Below are positions 51,852 to 61,105 of a stretch of DNA of 64,000 bases, one piece after another. The notes beneath the pieces were generated by a model. That model did not search any database. It saw only the letters and a list, made by a program, of their open reading frames with translations, and was not told where the DNA came from. Made by a program: the position numbers and the translations under genes. Source of the stretch: an uncultured Anaerolineae bacterium (lineage in GTDB: Bacteria > Chloroflexota > Anaerolineae > Aggregatilineales > Phototrophicaceae); NCBI GenBank assembly GCA_934216615.1, contig CAKQCB010000004.1, forward strand, positions 1 to 64,000, read 5' to 3'. How positions within the stretch are numbered: position 1 is the first letter of the stretch; the number at the start of each line of letters is the position of its first letter.

Positions 51852-54788
51852 ATGACCAACCGCCCCAACGTACTGATTGAAGACTGGCTGCCCTTTGAAG
51901 AATTGGGTATCGAAAGCCAACGTGAACGTAAGTCAATGACGGCACTTCCGCCGATATATTATCTGCATGTCTGGTGGGCACGCCGCCCACTCATCGCCAG
52001 CCGTGGTGCTGTTTTAGCAGGACTATTGCCACAATGGAGCGAAGACTGGCCTGCTCATCTAAAAGAGCAGTTTCCAACTCAAGAAGAATACCATCAATGG
52101 TTTGTCCGCTTTATTGGAATTAAGGGCGATCCAGTTACAGCACGTCAACTCGAGTTGTATTCAAAGGAAACGGGATTCAAGTTAGACGGCAATCCATATA
52201 ATTACGAACGTGCCTACAAAGTGAATCCCAACCCAGATGATTTACGTTTGTTCCAAGACCTCTTGGTTCACACATGGGGAACCGCCGAACTCGCCGTTAT
52301 GGATGTAACGGCAGGTGGCGGGTCAATTCCACTTGAGTCCCTAAGATATGGAGCTACAACATATGCAAATGAGTTAAACCCGGTTGCCTCAGTCGTACTT
52401 AAAGCAACTCTTGATTATCCTTTACGATATGGTGAAGCCTTAACTGCGAAAATCGAACACTGGAGTGATCAATGGCTTCGAAGAGTTCAACAACGAATTG
52501 AAAGGTACTTTCCGAAGCTAGGCAATGAGCAGATTTTCGCGTATTTGTGGGCAAGAACAGTTCTCTGTCCGGATACTGGCAAAATCGTACCGTTGTCACC
52601 CAATTGGTGGGTAAGTAAGGGAAGTGATTTAGTAGCCGTCAAGCTCATCGCACGTGATGACCTTCATGTGCCTCAATTCGAACTCCAAGTGAACGATGAC
52701 ATTAACTTTGACCCAGATAAGGGAACTGTCAGCCGAGGTGTGGGATTATCCCCCTGGAGCAATCAGACAATTCCAAGCAAGTACATAAAAGAGGAAGCAG
52801 GAGCTGGCAGGATGGGACAGCTCTTGTATTCCGTTGTCTACAAAGATGAAAATGGTACGAATTTTAGGGTCCCAACTGATACGGAAATGGAGGCTGTTAC
52901 TTCAGCAGAACGCTATCTTAAGGCTGAGCTTTCTAAGTGGACAAATGATGGACTTGTTCCTGTCGAGCCATTTCCAAAAGACAGCAACGATGTTCGCCCC
53001 CTTACCTATGGTATGCCTACATGGGCAGACTTTTTTTCGCCTCGTCAACTTCTATCTATGGTAATTTATCTTGAGGAACTCAAAAAGATTACCCAAGAGG
53101 TTAAAGAGTCCAATAGCCCTCACGAAGCTGAAGCGATTGTTACATATTTGGCGATAGCATTAGATAAATGTCCAAATTACAGCTCCTACTTGGCAAGTTG
53201 GCATGCTCCACGGACTGTTATGAGAAGTGTTTTTGACCGTCACGATTTCAGTTTTAAGTGGACATTCGGTGAATTTGATGCTTCGGCTAATTTGCTTCCG
53301 TGGGCAATTGCTCAAACACTGAAAGCATATAGAGAACTCGCCGAACTTGGAGCTCCAGCACGGTATCCCCTATGGGGAGAAGTTGGACAGCCACCAATCG
53401 AGAATTTAGTGATTTCTCAAGGCAGCGCAACCGACTTAGATCACATCGAAGATGGAATCATACACAATATCACCTTCGACCCGCCGTACTACGACAACGT
53501 GATGTATGCTGAGTTGTCGGATTTCTTCTATGTGTGGCTCAAGCGCAGCGTCGGCCATCTGTTCCCGGAGTTCTTCAACGATCACCTGACCAACAAAGAG
53601 GATGAAGCCGTTGCCAACGTGGCCCGCTTCAGCGCCATGGGCAGCAAGAAGAAGAAGCTGGCGGAGAAGGACTACGAGCGTAAGATGGAAGCCATCTTCC
53701 GCGAGTGCAGCCGCGTCCTGCGCGATGACGGCGTGCTGACCATCATGTTCACGCACAAGAAGGTCGAAGCGTGGGATACGCTTGCCAGCGCCCTCATCAA
53801 CGCCGGGTTTACGGTTAGAGCGTCCTGGCCCGTTCACACAGAAAGCGAACACTCACTGCACCAGGCGAAGAAGAACGCCGCCGCCAGCACCATCCTGCTC
53901 ACCTGCCGCAAGCGCATCGACGGTGGCGAGCCGGTCTGGTGGGAGGACATCCGGGGCAAGGTGCGCCGCATCGCCCGTGAGAAAGCCGAGGAATTCGCCG
54001 CTCAGGGCATCGGGGGTGTTGATCTGTACATCAGCACCTTCGGTCCCGCGCTCTCAGTCATCTCAGAGCAGTGGCCCGTCTTCACCAGCGAGGTCGATGA
54101 GAAAACCGGCGAACCGCTGCCCCTGCGCCCGGAAACGGCGCTCGATCTGGCGCGTGAGGAAGTTGTTTCGCTGCGAAAGCAGGGCTTGCTGCTGGGGCGC
54201 GATATCGAGTTCGACGCGATCACCGACTGGTATCTGATGGCGTGGGATGCCTTCGGCGCAGAAGAATTCCCGTATGACGAAGCCCGCAAGCTGGCAATCG
54301 CGCTCGGTGTTGATCTGGATGGCGATCTGCGCGGCAGAAAGAATCTGGTCACGAAGAAGAGCAGTTCCGTCGTCATACAGACGCCCAAACAGCGCCGCAA
54401 ACGGGGCATGGTCGATCCTGAAGTCGAGACTTTTGATTCGATGGTGGATGCCGTTCAAACCGCCCTGCTGGTGCTGGAAGAAGACGGTACGCACGCCTGC
54501 GAGGTATTCCTCAATCGTTCCGGGCTGATGGGCGATGGCGCGTTTAAGCAGTGTGTCCAGGCGATGATTAACGCCATCCCGCGCACGAAGATCAAGAAGA
54601 AATGGGCGCGTGTCGAGGCGGAACTGCTGGAACGTTTACGCCTGAACTTCTTCACCGATCTCGCCGTGCCGGTCGAGGAAGAGCCGCCCAACCTGCCCAC
54701 GCAGTTAAGCATGTTCGATGGGGATGAGGCTGCCGATGACGAAGATTACGATGCTGATGAATTTGATGAGGATGAAGACGACGAATGA
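51852..54788 (+). CDS. DUF1156 DNA methyltransferase
   Basis: 978 residues. The N-terminal DUF1156 region is shown by IEDWLPFEELGIESQRER and YLHVWWARRPLIASR (about 9-50). SAM-binding motif I is VMDVTAGGGSIPLES (about 150-164) and catalytic motif IV is FDPPYYDNVMY (about 541), a DPPY type, so it probably methylates adenine N6 or cytosine N4. The end is very acidic (DEAADDEDYDADEFDEDEDDE). The first 530 codons are clearly AT-richer than the rest, with a sharp change near 53450. Its stop overlaps the helicase start (ATGA). Confidence 0.88.
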   Translation: MTNRPNVLIEDWLPFEELGIESQRERKSMTALPPIYYLHVWWARRPLIASRGAVLAGLLPQWSEDWPAHLKEQFPTQEEYHQWFVRFIGIKGDPVTARQLELYSKETGFKLDGNPYNYERAYKVNPNPDDLRLFQDLLVHTWGTAELAVMDVTAGGGSIPLESLRYGATTYANELNPVASVVLKATLDYPLRYGEALTAKIEHWSDQWLRRVQQRIERYFPKLGNEQIFAYLWARTVLCPDTGKIVPLSPNWWVSKGSDLVAVKLIARDDLHVPQFELQVNDDINFDPDKGTVSRGVGLSPWSNQTIPSKYIKEEAGAGRMGQLLYSVVYKDENGTNFRVPTDTEMEAVTSAERYLKAELSKWTNDGLVPVEPFPKDSNDVRPLTYGMPTWADFFSPRQLLSMVIYLEELKKITQEVKESNSPHEAEAIVTYLAIALDKCPNYSSYLASWHAPRTVMRSVFDRHDFSFKWTFGEFDASANLLPWAIAQTLKAYRELAELGAPARYPLWGEVGQPPIENLVISQGSATDLDHIEDGIIHNITFDPPYYDNVMYAELSDFFYVWLKRSVGHLFPEFFNDHLTNKEDEAVANVARFSAMGSKKKKLAEKDYERKMEAIFRECSRVLRDDGVLTIMFTHKKVEAWDTLASALINAGFTVRASWPVHTESEHSLHQAKKNAAASTILLTCRKRIDGGEPVWWEDIRGKVRRIAREKAEEFAAQGIGGVDLYISTFGPALSVISEQWPVFTSEVDEKTGEPLPLRPETALDLAREEVVSLRKQGLLLGRDIEFDAITDWYLMAWDAFGAEEFPYDEARKLAIALGVDLDGDLRGRKNLVTKKSSSVVIQTPKQRRKRGMVDPEVETFDSMVDAVQTALLVLEEDGTHACEVFLNRSGLMGDGAFKQCVQAMINAIPRTKIKKKWARVEAELLERLRLNFFTDLAVPVEEEPPNLPTQLSMFDGDEAADDEDYDADEFDEDEDDE

Positions 54789-57700
54789 GCCTGCGTGAAT
54801 ACGAATGGCAGATCGCCTACGGTCTTTCCGATCATCCACTGCATAACTTCTACATCCCTGCCCTTCAGCGCAGCGTGCGCTATGACCGCAGCGCGGGGTT
54901 CTTCAGCAGTTCGGCGCTGGCAATCGCGGCGGCGGGTGTCGCCGGGTTGATCCAGAACAACGGCAGGATGCGTCTGCTGGTCGGCGCCGAACTCAGCGAC
55001 CGCGATGTGCAGGCGATTGTCAAAGGTCAAACGATTGAGGAGATTGTCGAGCAAAAGCTCATCGACGTGCTGAATCAGCCTGTAGAGGAAGTCATGCGTC
55101 AGCGCTGGGAAGTGCTGGCATGGATGATCGCCAATGGCACGCTGGAGATCAAAGTGGTGCTACCCATCGACCAGCGCGGCTTGCCCATCCCGCACGCGGT
55201 TGAATACTTCCACATCAAAGAGGGCATTTTCACCGATAGCAGCGACGATCAGATCAGCTTTGCAGGCAGTGTCAACGAGTCATTGACGGCCTGGCAGCGC
55301 AATTATGAACAGTTTGATGTATATCGTTCATGGGATGAAAGCCGTCCCTATCACATGCAGCGCGTCCACCGTTTTGATCGACTGTGGAACGGCAAGGAAG
55401 ATTTCTGGCTGGCGTTTGATATTCCGCAGGCAGCCAGGAGCAAACTGATCGATTTCGCGCCCACCAGCGCCCCGGAGTACGATCCACTGGATAGGCGCGA
55501 CCGACTGACGCAGCATATCACGCAGGACATTGAGGAGAGGCTTCGCAAAGAACGCATCATCTTCCAGTTCCTGCGCGACCTCCCGTACATGCCGGGCAAC
55601 GAGCATCTGGGTGTCGCCACCAGCGCCATCAAACCCTGGCCGCACCAGATTCGTGTCGCTCAGCAGATCATCGAGAACTACCCGCGCAGCTACATGCTGT
55701 GTGATGAGGTCGGTCTGGGCAAGACGATAGAAGCCGGTCTGGTACTGCGCCAGCTCGTCATCACACAGACGGTAAGGCGATGCCTGCTGCTGGTTCCGCG
55801 CTCGGTGGCGCGTCAGTGGCAGGAAGAACTTTACGAGAAGTTCGTGCTGGATATTCCGCTGTTTGATGGCAGGCACTTCAAAAACTATGCCGGTGAACAG
55901 CTTCAGCCGCAGCACCCTGATGGCAATCCCTGGAATCAGTTCGATATCTTCATCGCCACCAGTCAGCTTGCCAAGCGCCAGGAACGCCACGACCAACTGA
56001 GGCAGGCGCGTCCCTGGGATCTAATCATGGTCGATGAAGCCCATCATGCCCGCCGCAAAGACTTTCTTCAGGAGAACTACTACCGTCCCAATCGCCTGCT
56101 CGATCTGCTGACCGATCCGAAAATTCGTAAACAGTCCATCCTGCTGATGACCGCCACCCCCATGCAGGTTCACCCATTGGAGGTCTGGGACTTGCTCAAG
56201 GTGCTGGGTCTCGGTGGCAAATGGGGCGCGGATGGCAGCAACTTCATGGCCTTCTTCACCGAGCTGCGCCAGAGTGATTTCTCCAGCATTTCATGGGACT
56301 TCGTGTTCAACATGGTCTGTGACTATCTGGAAACAGGCGGTTCGCTCGATCCTGCATTTGTTCAGGACGGACGTAGAGCACTGGGGCCGGTGAATTGGAA
56401 GAAAGTCGAGGAACTCCCCTGTGCAACCCATGTATCAGGGAAAGTAAAGCGCCTGCCCGGTTCAGCCCAACCCTATGTACGCGAATTGGCACGTAGGCAC
56501 ACACCGCTCCGCCAGTACATGTTCCGCAACACCCGCGATCTGCTGCGTGAGTACGTCGCACAGGGGTTGCTCGATGCAACGGTTCCTAATCGTGCGCCGG
56601 AACCCGTTTGGATTCCCATGCGGGCTGATGAGCGCGATCTGTATGAGCGCATTGAAGAATACATCTCACAGTTCTACCGTAAGTACGAAGCCAGGCGCAC
56701 CGGACTTGGCTTCGTGATGACGGTCTATCGTCGTCGCCTGACAAGCAGCTTCTATGCAGTCCGTAAAAGCTTGGAGCGCCGTCTGGAGTTCCTTCAGGGA
56801 CAGCTTCAGAACGGCAGTTGGGCTACAGATGAAGATCTTGAACAGGAGGAACTGACGGCAGACATCGGTGAAGAACTTGATGATCTGGAGACTGGCTTCT
56901 ATCAGGAGGAAGTCGATTATGTTCGTGATTTCCTCAGCCATCTGGATCAACTCATTGCTTATGACTCAAAGACCGAACAATTGGTGACCGATCTGGGACG
57001 GTTGTTCCGCACACACAATACGGTGATTGTGTTCACTCAATATACAGACACGATGGACTATCTGCGTGCCAAGTTGCTGGATGTCTATCACGATCAGGTC
57101 GCCTGCTACAGCGGTCGCGGTGGTGAACTCTGGAATGGTATCTCCTGGATAGAAGTATCAAAAGAGGAAATTAAGCAGAAATTCCGTCGTGGAGACGAAG
57201 TGAAAATCCTCCTCTGTACTGAGGCAGCCAGTGAAGGGTTGAATCTCCAGACATGTGGCGTGCTCATCAATTACGATATGCCCTGGAATCCGATGCGTGT
57301 TGAGCAGCGCATCGGTCGTATTGACCGCATCGGGCAGATTCACGATACAGTCTACATCCGAAACTACTTTTACGAAGACACCATCGAAGCACGGGTATAC
57401 CAGGCGTTGTCGAATCGCATTGACTGGTTCGAGAACGTGGTCGGTAATCTTCAGCCGATTCTCGCTCGCATTGGTCGTGTGATCGAAAATCTTGTCATGA
57501 CTACGCGGGATGAGCGCGAAGCACGGTTCAAACAGGCAATTGCTGAGCTTGAAGATAGCCTCGCCGAACAATCCGAGCAGGATGTCCTCGATGTGTACGA
57601 GGGTACTGAGACAGTTCACCACGATATCGGTATCCGACCGCCCATCACGCTGGCAGAACTCGAAAGCTTCGTCGTACAATCCCAACATCTTGAGCGAGCT

Positions 57701-58510
57701 TTCAAACTACACCCTGATATTGATCGGGCCTTTGTTATATCAAATCCTGTGAGTGAAGCTCAGGATGTGACATTTGATCCTGCAACATTTGACTCTCACC
57801 CAAATTCGCTACAAATGCTGTCATTCGGAAATGCGCTCTTCGAGCATCTGCTTCAGTTTGCGGATGCGCCCAGTGTGAACGACCAGCAAGGCATCTTACG
57901 CTTGTCAACCGACGAATCTGTTCCTCATATCGGTTTCTATACCATTTCATCTACTCAGGAATTACAGCGTCTGCAATCCTACCACGATCTGGTTACAGCA
58001 ATTGATAGTTCTTCTGGAGCAGCATGGACAGACGATAAGATACGAGAAGCAATCCGTGATTTCGAAGAGATTGTCCGTGTGCGTCAAGCTCACCTAGTCC
58101 GCGTGTTGGAGATATATCAAAAGGCCATAAGTCTCAGCATTGCCGTACAGGCACGAGAGGTTCTAGCACAGGCGGCATTAACCGAGATTGCGCTTAGCCA
58201 GGTTGACAACTCATCATCTGAATACCCCGAACCCTTATCCTTCGGAATACAGTCCGTTCTAGGACTTGATCGACATGGCAAACCATTTCACCACTTACTA
58301 CATTTCTTGAATGGCAGCGTGGATTCGCCGAAGCCTACGCATCCGTACTATCAACACATCGCCGGAATGAACAAAGACCAGTTGACACGTGAGTTCCGCA
58401 AATTGCGTATGAACGCTGATAGGCTATTGAGCTATCTGCTAGACTTCCAGAAGAATCTTATCGAAATACCGAAAACAAAAGGAGAAACCATTCTAAAAGT
58501 TCTTTCCTGA
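54785..58510 (+). CDS. PLD-SNF2 helicase of the defence operon
   Basis: 1241 residues. The N-terminal 190 are a phospholipase-D-like module: HIKEGIF supplies the HxK pair and SFAGSVNESLTAW the GSxN part, so it may have nuclease or DNA-binding activity. A SNF2-type helicase follows (DEVGLGKTIEAGLVL as motif I, VDEAHHAR motif II, LLMTATPMQ motif III, NLQTCGVLINYDMPWNPMR and QRIGRIDRIGQ motifs V-VI). The last 300 residues are helical and unassigned. It is encoded with the methylase by an ATGA overlap. Similar helicases occur in DISARM-like loci. The 3' third of the gene is AT-richer than the front. Confidence 0.88.
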   Translation: MSLREYEWQIAYGLSDHPLHNFYIPALQRSVRYDRSAGFFSSSALAIAAAGVAGLIQNNGRMRLLVGAELSDRDVQAIVKGQTIEEIVEQKLIDVLNQPVEEVMRQRWEVLAWMIANGTLEIKVVLPIDQRGLPIPHAVEYFHIKEGIFTDSSDDQISFAGSVNESLTAWQRNYEQFDVYRSWDESRPYHMQRVHRFDRLWNGKEDFWLAFDIPQAARSKLIDFAPTSAPEYDPLDRRDRLTQHITQDIEERLRKERIIFQFLRDLPYMPGNEHLGVATSAIKPWPHQIRVAQQIIENYPRSYMLCDEVGLGKTIEAGLVLRQLVITQTVRRCLLLVPRSVARQWQEELYEKFVLDIPLFDGRHFKNYAGEQLQPQHPDGNPWNQFDIFIATSQLAKRQERHDQLRQARPWDLIMVDEAHHARRKDFLQENYYRPNRLLDLLTDPKIRKQSILLMTATPMQVHPLEVWDLLKVLGLGGKWGADGSNFMAFFTELRQSDFSSISWDFVFNMVCDYLETGGSLDPAFVQDGRRALGPVNWKKVEELPCATHVSGKVKRLPGSAQPYVRELARRHTPLRQYMFRNTRDLLREYVAQGLLDATVPNRAPEPVWIPMRADERDLYERIEEYISQFYRKYEARRTGLGFVMTVYRRRLTSSFYAVRKSLERRLEFLQGQLQNGSWATDEDLEQEELTADIGEELDDLETGFYQEEVDYVRDFLSHLDQLIAYDSKTEQLVTDLGRLFRTHNTVIVFTQYTDTMDYLRAKLLDVYHDQVACYSGRGGELWNGISWIEVSKEEIKQKFRRGDEVKILLCTEAASEGLNLQTCGVLINYDMPWNPMRVEQRIGRIDRIGQIHDTVYIRNYFYEDTIEARVYQALSNRIDWFENVVGNLQPILARIGRVIENLVMTTRDEREARFKQAIAELEDSLAEQSEQDVLDVYEGTETVHHDIGIRPPITLAELESFVVQSQHLERAFKLHPDIDRAFVISNPVSEAQDVTFDPATFDSHPNSLQMLSFGNALFEHLLQFADAPSVNDQQGILRLSTDESVPHIGFYTISSTQELQRLQSYHDLVTAIDSSSGAAWTDDKIREAIRDFEEIVRVRQAHLVRVLEIYQKAISLSIAVQAREVLAQAALTEIALSQVDNSSSEYPEPLSFGIQSVLGLDRHGKPFHHLLHFLNGSVDSPKPTHPYYQHIAGMNKDQLTREFRKLRMNADRLLSYLLDFQKNLIEIPKTKGETILKVLS

Positions 58511-58529
58511 AATCTCTCTTTCAAACCCC

Positions 58530-58759
58530 GTAATTTTCCCAAGTCAAAACCGGAAAATTTCAACGGTCAGGCATCCTCACTTTGATATGCTGGTTGTATC
58601 AGTTCAATCAACGGGAACACCCGATGCACAGCCAGCATTTGCACCATTTCAGCAGCCTTTTAGCCGATGTGTAATTTTACATTCAGATTGTCAAAACTGA
58701 CGGGCTGAAACTGTAGAATTTCACAGGCTGCGGGAAGTGACTTTGCTATGCTGGGTGTA
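58530..58759 (+). repeat. Imperfect direct repeat upstream of the recombinase gene
   Basis: Two related segments begin with GTAATTTT (58530 and 58671), both contain GTCAAAAC (58543 and 58690) and both end in an 18-bp block TTTGATATGCTGGTTGTA (58581) or TTTGCTATGCTGGGTGTA (58742), 16 of 18 identical, spaced 161 bp. They may be promoter or recombinase-control sites; the block contains a TATGCT -10-like hexamer. Confidence 0.55.
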
Positions 58760-58783
58760 GCGGTCAAACCGGAGCATACGAGG

Positions 58784-58999
58784 ATGCACTTGAAGTCAGA
58801 TACCTTGCAAGACAAACAACTGAATAACGGCACGAACCTGCTGGATGTCTCACGGACATTGCTCAGGATCGTTGCGCGACTGCCCAAAACCGAGTATAGT
58901 GAACACAAGTCAAACGGACATATTCGACGACAGGCCGACGAGTTCCAGCTCGACGACCTGCCTGACCCCGCGAGTGCTAGTGACACATCGCAGGGCTGA
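58784..58999 (+). CDS. Possible small protein before the recombinase (doubtful)
   Basis: A 71-codon frame with ATG right after GAGG. The sequence (MHLKSDTLQDKQLNNGTNL, then RTLLRIVARLPKTEY) is charged and helical but matches no family that I know. The position between the direct repeats and the serine recombinase would suit a recombination directionality factor. Support is weak. Confidence 0.3.
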   Translation: MHLKSDTLQDKQLNNGTNLLDVSRTLLRIVARLPKTEYSEHKSNGHIRRQADEFQLDDLPDPASASDTSQG

Positions 59000-59092
59000 G
59001 ACGCATTGTACATCATGCGCCTTGCTTCTGCGTAGAACACCTCGCGGAAGCTGGGCGCTTTTTAGTTATGAGTTCGGAAAGGAGAGAAAATC

Positions 59093-61105
59093 ATGGTCAG
59101 AACCCTGAAGCGCCCTGACACCGCGTCGATTGATCCGTACAAATCGCAACCCCTCCCGCTTGGCAAGCCGGTCTCGGTCTACTACCGGCAGTCTTCGGAG
59201 GGACAGATCGGCAACATCTCCACTACCCTGCAAACGGTGGATATGGTTGAACACCTCATCGCACAGGGCTGGCAGCGTGAACAGATCAACATGATCGACA
59301 TGGATGCTGGCATCAGCGGGCAGAAGAAGATCAGCGAACGTCCGGGTATGTCCCTGCTCTATCGCCAGATCGAGAACGGCGAGATCGGGCTGGTGGCGGC
59401 GCAGGATGTGGATCGTTTCTTCCGCGACCTCACCCAGATCGAAACGAACATCTTCATCGACGCCTGCCGCCGCAACAATGTGCAGGTGCTGACACCGAGC
59501 TTTGTCTACGACTTCGCCCATCCTACTCAGGGCCGCTACCACATGCAGATGTTCCGCGACCAGGCACAACGCGCTGCTGATTTCATTGAGTATCATGTGC
59601 GTGGTCGCCTGGTAAAAAGTCGTCACTGGCGGGCAGAACGTGGGATGTGGACAGGGCGCAAGATCACACCGGGCTTCATGGTCGATATGCGCGAGAAGCT
59701 GCCGGATGGTTCGTCCAACCCCGACTGGCGCAAGTACCGCCGCTTCGACCTGTATGCGGATGTCGTGTTGTCCTACTTCGAGTTGTTCCGTGCCAACGAG
59801 GGCAACCTGAGCAAAACATGGCAACAGATTGAGGCGGAAGGCCCGTACCTCCCTGATCTCACCGATGATATGGTTCCAACAGGCTTCAAAGCCACCGACC
59901 ACCTGAAACGCCGTTCACGCATTACCGGGATGCTCACGCCATCGCAGCCTGGCTTACAGCACATGCTCATCAACGTGGCGTACATCGGGCACTGGATTCA
60001 CCAGCAGGTGATCGTGGAATGGCACAACCACGAAGCGATCATCCCGAATGAACTGTTCATGTATGCCTACAATCGCATCTCGCAGGCGGACTTCTACGGG
60101 GAACCGAACCCGCACTATGTCCCGTATCGCCCGTGGATTCGCCATGACAAAGCAGATCGTCCGGAAGCACCGCCGACCTACGCCGGAGCGGTTTACAGCG
60201 ACGATATGCCAGACAAGCCGCACAAAAGGCTGAACACCGCCTGGAAAGCCCAGGACAAACGCTATGAATACCTGCTCTTCAACAACTCGAATCGTTCCAG
60301 CATGTGGAACATCCGCGCCTTCATCCTCGATAGCATCGTGGACAGGATGCTGCTGGAACGGCTGAAAGCGACCACCATCGACGAGGAAGTATGGCAGGCG
60401 GCGCTGGTCAGCACCGATGACGGCGGTCACGCCGAAGTCCGACGGCTGGAAACAGCCATCAAACAAGCCGAGCAGACCAAAGACAACCTGATCGCCAGTC
60501 TGGGCTTGCTGAATAACGGCGACATGATCGCCCGAACGCAGGCACGGTATGAGGCCACCGAACGCGAGATCGACGCGCTGAAGGTGCAGTTGGCGCAGTT
60601 GAAATCCGGTCAGAAGAAGCAGGTCAATCTGGCGCAGGCCAGGCCCGTGCTGGAAACCGTCATCGCCCACTGGGACGATGTGCCGCAGCAGGAACGGCGC
60701 AGTCTGTTCGACTCCTTCGCCGATCACATCAAGGTCAACAAGAACGCGCATCACACCAAAACGATCACCGTGTATTGGCGCGATGGATCGACCTCCAGTG
60801 AGCGGAGCGCTCATTGCAGTCGCGGTTACTTCTGGGAAGAAGACGCGCTCCAAAAGCTGACATGGATGTTCGAGAACAATATCGCGCAGGTTGAAATCCT
60901 CAAGGCGTTCCCGAGATACACGTGGCAAGCGCTGAATGCGCGGATGCGCTATCATCACGGCCAGGGCTATGGTGCGGTTTACACGGGCGAGAAGAAATAC
61001 AAGCGGACGACAAAATGGGCGGATACCGAAGAGGCTAAGGCCGAAATGGACTTAGCGATACGGGACAGGTTACAACCCGCGTCGAGTGTGGCATCTATTG
61101 ATTGA
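59093..61105 (+). CDS. Large serine recombinase (integrase)
   Basis: 670 residues. The N-terminal resolvase domain has SVYYRQSSEGQ with S34 as the likely nucleophile, then DAGISGQKKISERPGM and DVDRFFRD. The recombinase domain (about 180-330, with GYxHW-like LINVAYIGHWIHQQ) and a coiled coil (about 450-510) follow. The CxxC pairs of the usual zinc ribbon are absent, so it is an atypical member. AAAGGAGA lies 6 bp before ATG. Its last codons overlap the split TrbL-like gene, placing it at the right attachment site; it most likely inserted the 28-kb element. Confidence 0.88.
   Translation: MVRTLKRPDTASIDPYKSQPLPLGKPVSVYYRQSSEGQIGNISTTLQTVDMVEHLIAQGWQREQINMIDMDAGISGQKKISERPGMSLLYRQIENGEIGLVAAQDVDRFFRDLTQIETNIFIDACRRNNVQVLTPSFVYDFAHPTQGRYHMQMFRDQAQRAADFIEYHVRGRLVKSRHWRAERGMWTGRKITPGFMVDMREKLPDGSSNPDWRKYRRFDLYADVVLSYFELFRANEGNLSKTWQQIEAEGPYLPDLTDDMVPTGFKATDHLKRRSRITGMLTPSQPGLQHMLINVAYIGHWIHQQVIVEWHNHEAIIPNELFMYAYNRISQADFYGEPNPHYVPYRPWIRHDKADRPEAPPTYAGAVYSDDMPDKPHKRLNTAWKAQDKRYEYLLFNNSNRSSMWNIRAFILDSIVDRMLLERLKATTIDEEVWQAALVSTDDGGHAEVRRLETAIKQAEQTKDNLIASLGLLNNGDMIARTQARYEATEREIDALKVQLAQLKSGQKKQVNLAQARPVLETVIAHWDDVPQQERRSLFDSFADHIKVNKNAHHTKTITVYWRDGSTSSERSAHCSRGYFWEEDALQKLTWMFENNIAQVEILKAFPRYTWQALNARMRYHHGQGYGAVYTGEKKYKRTTKWADTEEAKAEMDLAIRDRLQPASSVASID

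Larger units (their letters stand above)
32787..61097. mobile_element. 28.3-kb integrative mobilizable element inserted in the TrbL-like gene
   Basis: The two halves of the VirB6/TrbL-like gene flank this segment in the same orientation. A large serine recombinase gene ends at the right junction (61105), as expected for an integrase next to its attachment site. Inside are a ParM/ParR-like pair, HU, a ribbon-helix-helix protein, an HUH relaxase, an AEP primase-helicase, SSB, a sigma-like protein and two cargo modules. This is a self-consistent mobilizable element. The ends are placed by the reading frame of the split gene and are accurate to a few bases only. Confidence 0.7.

Noticed and set aside
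55328..55996. A 222-codon minus-strand frame
   Set aside because: Antisense to the helicase gene, which has clear motifs in the same place.
59066..59902. A 278-codon open frame on the minus strand
   Set aside because: Antisense to the catalytic domain of the serine recombinase; His/Leu-rich sequence with no domain.
59954..60958. A 334-codon open frame on the minus strand
   Set aside because: It is fully antisense to the serine recombinase gene, has no recognisable motif and reflects the GC-rich third positions of the real gene.
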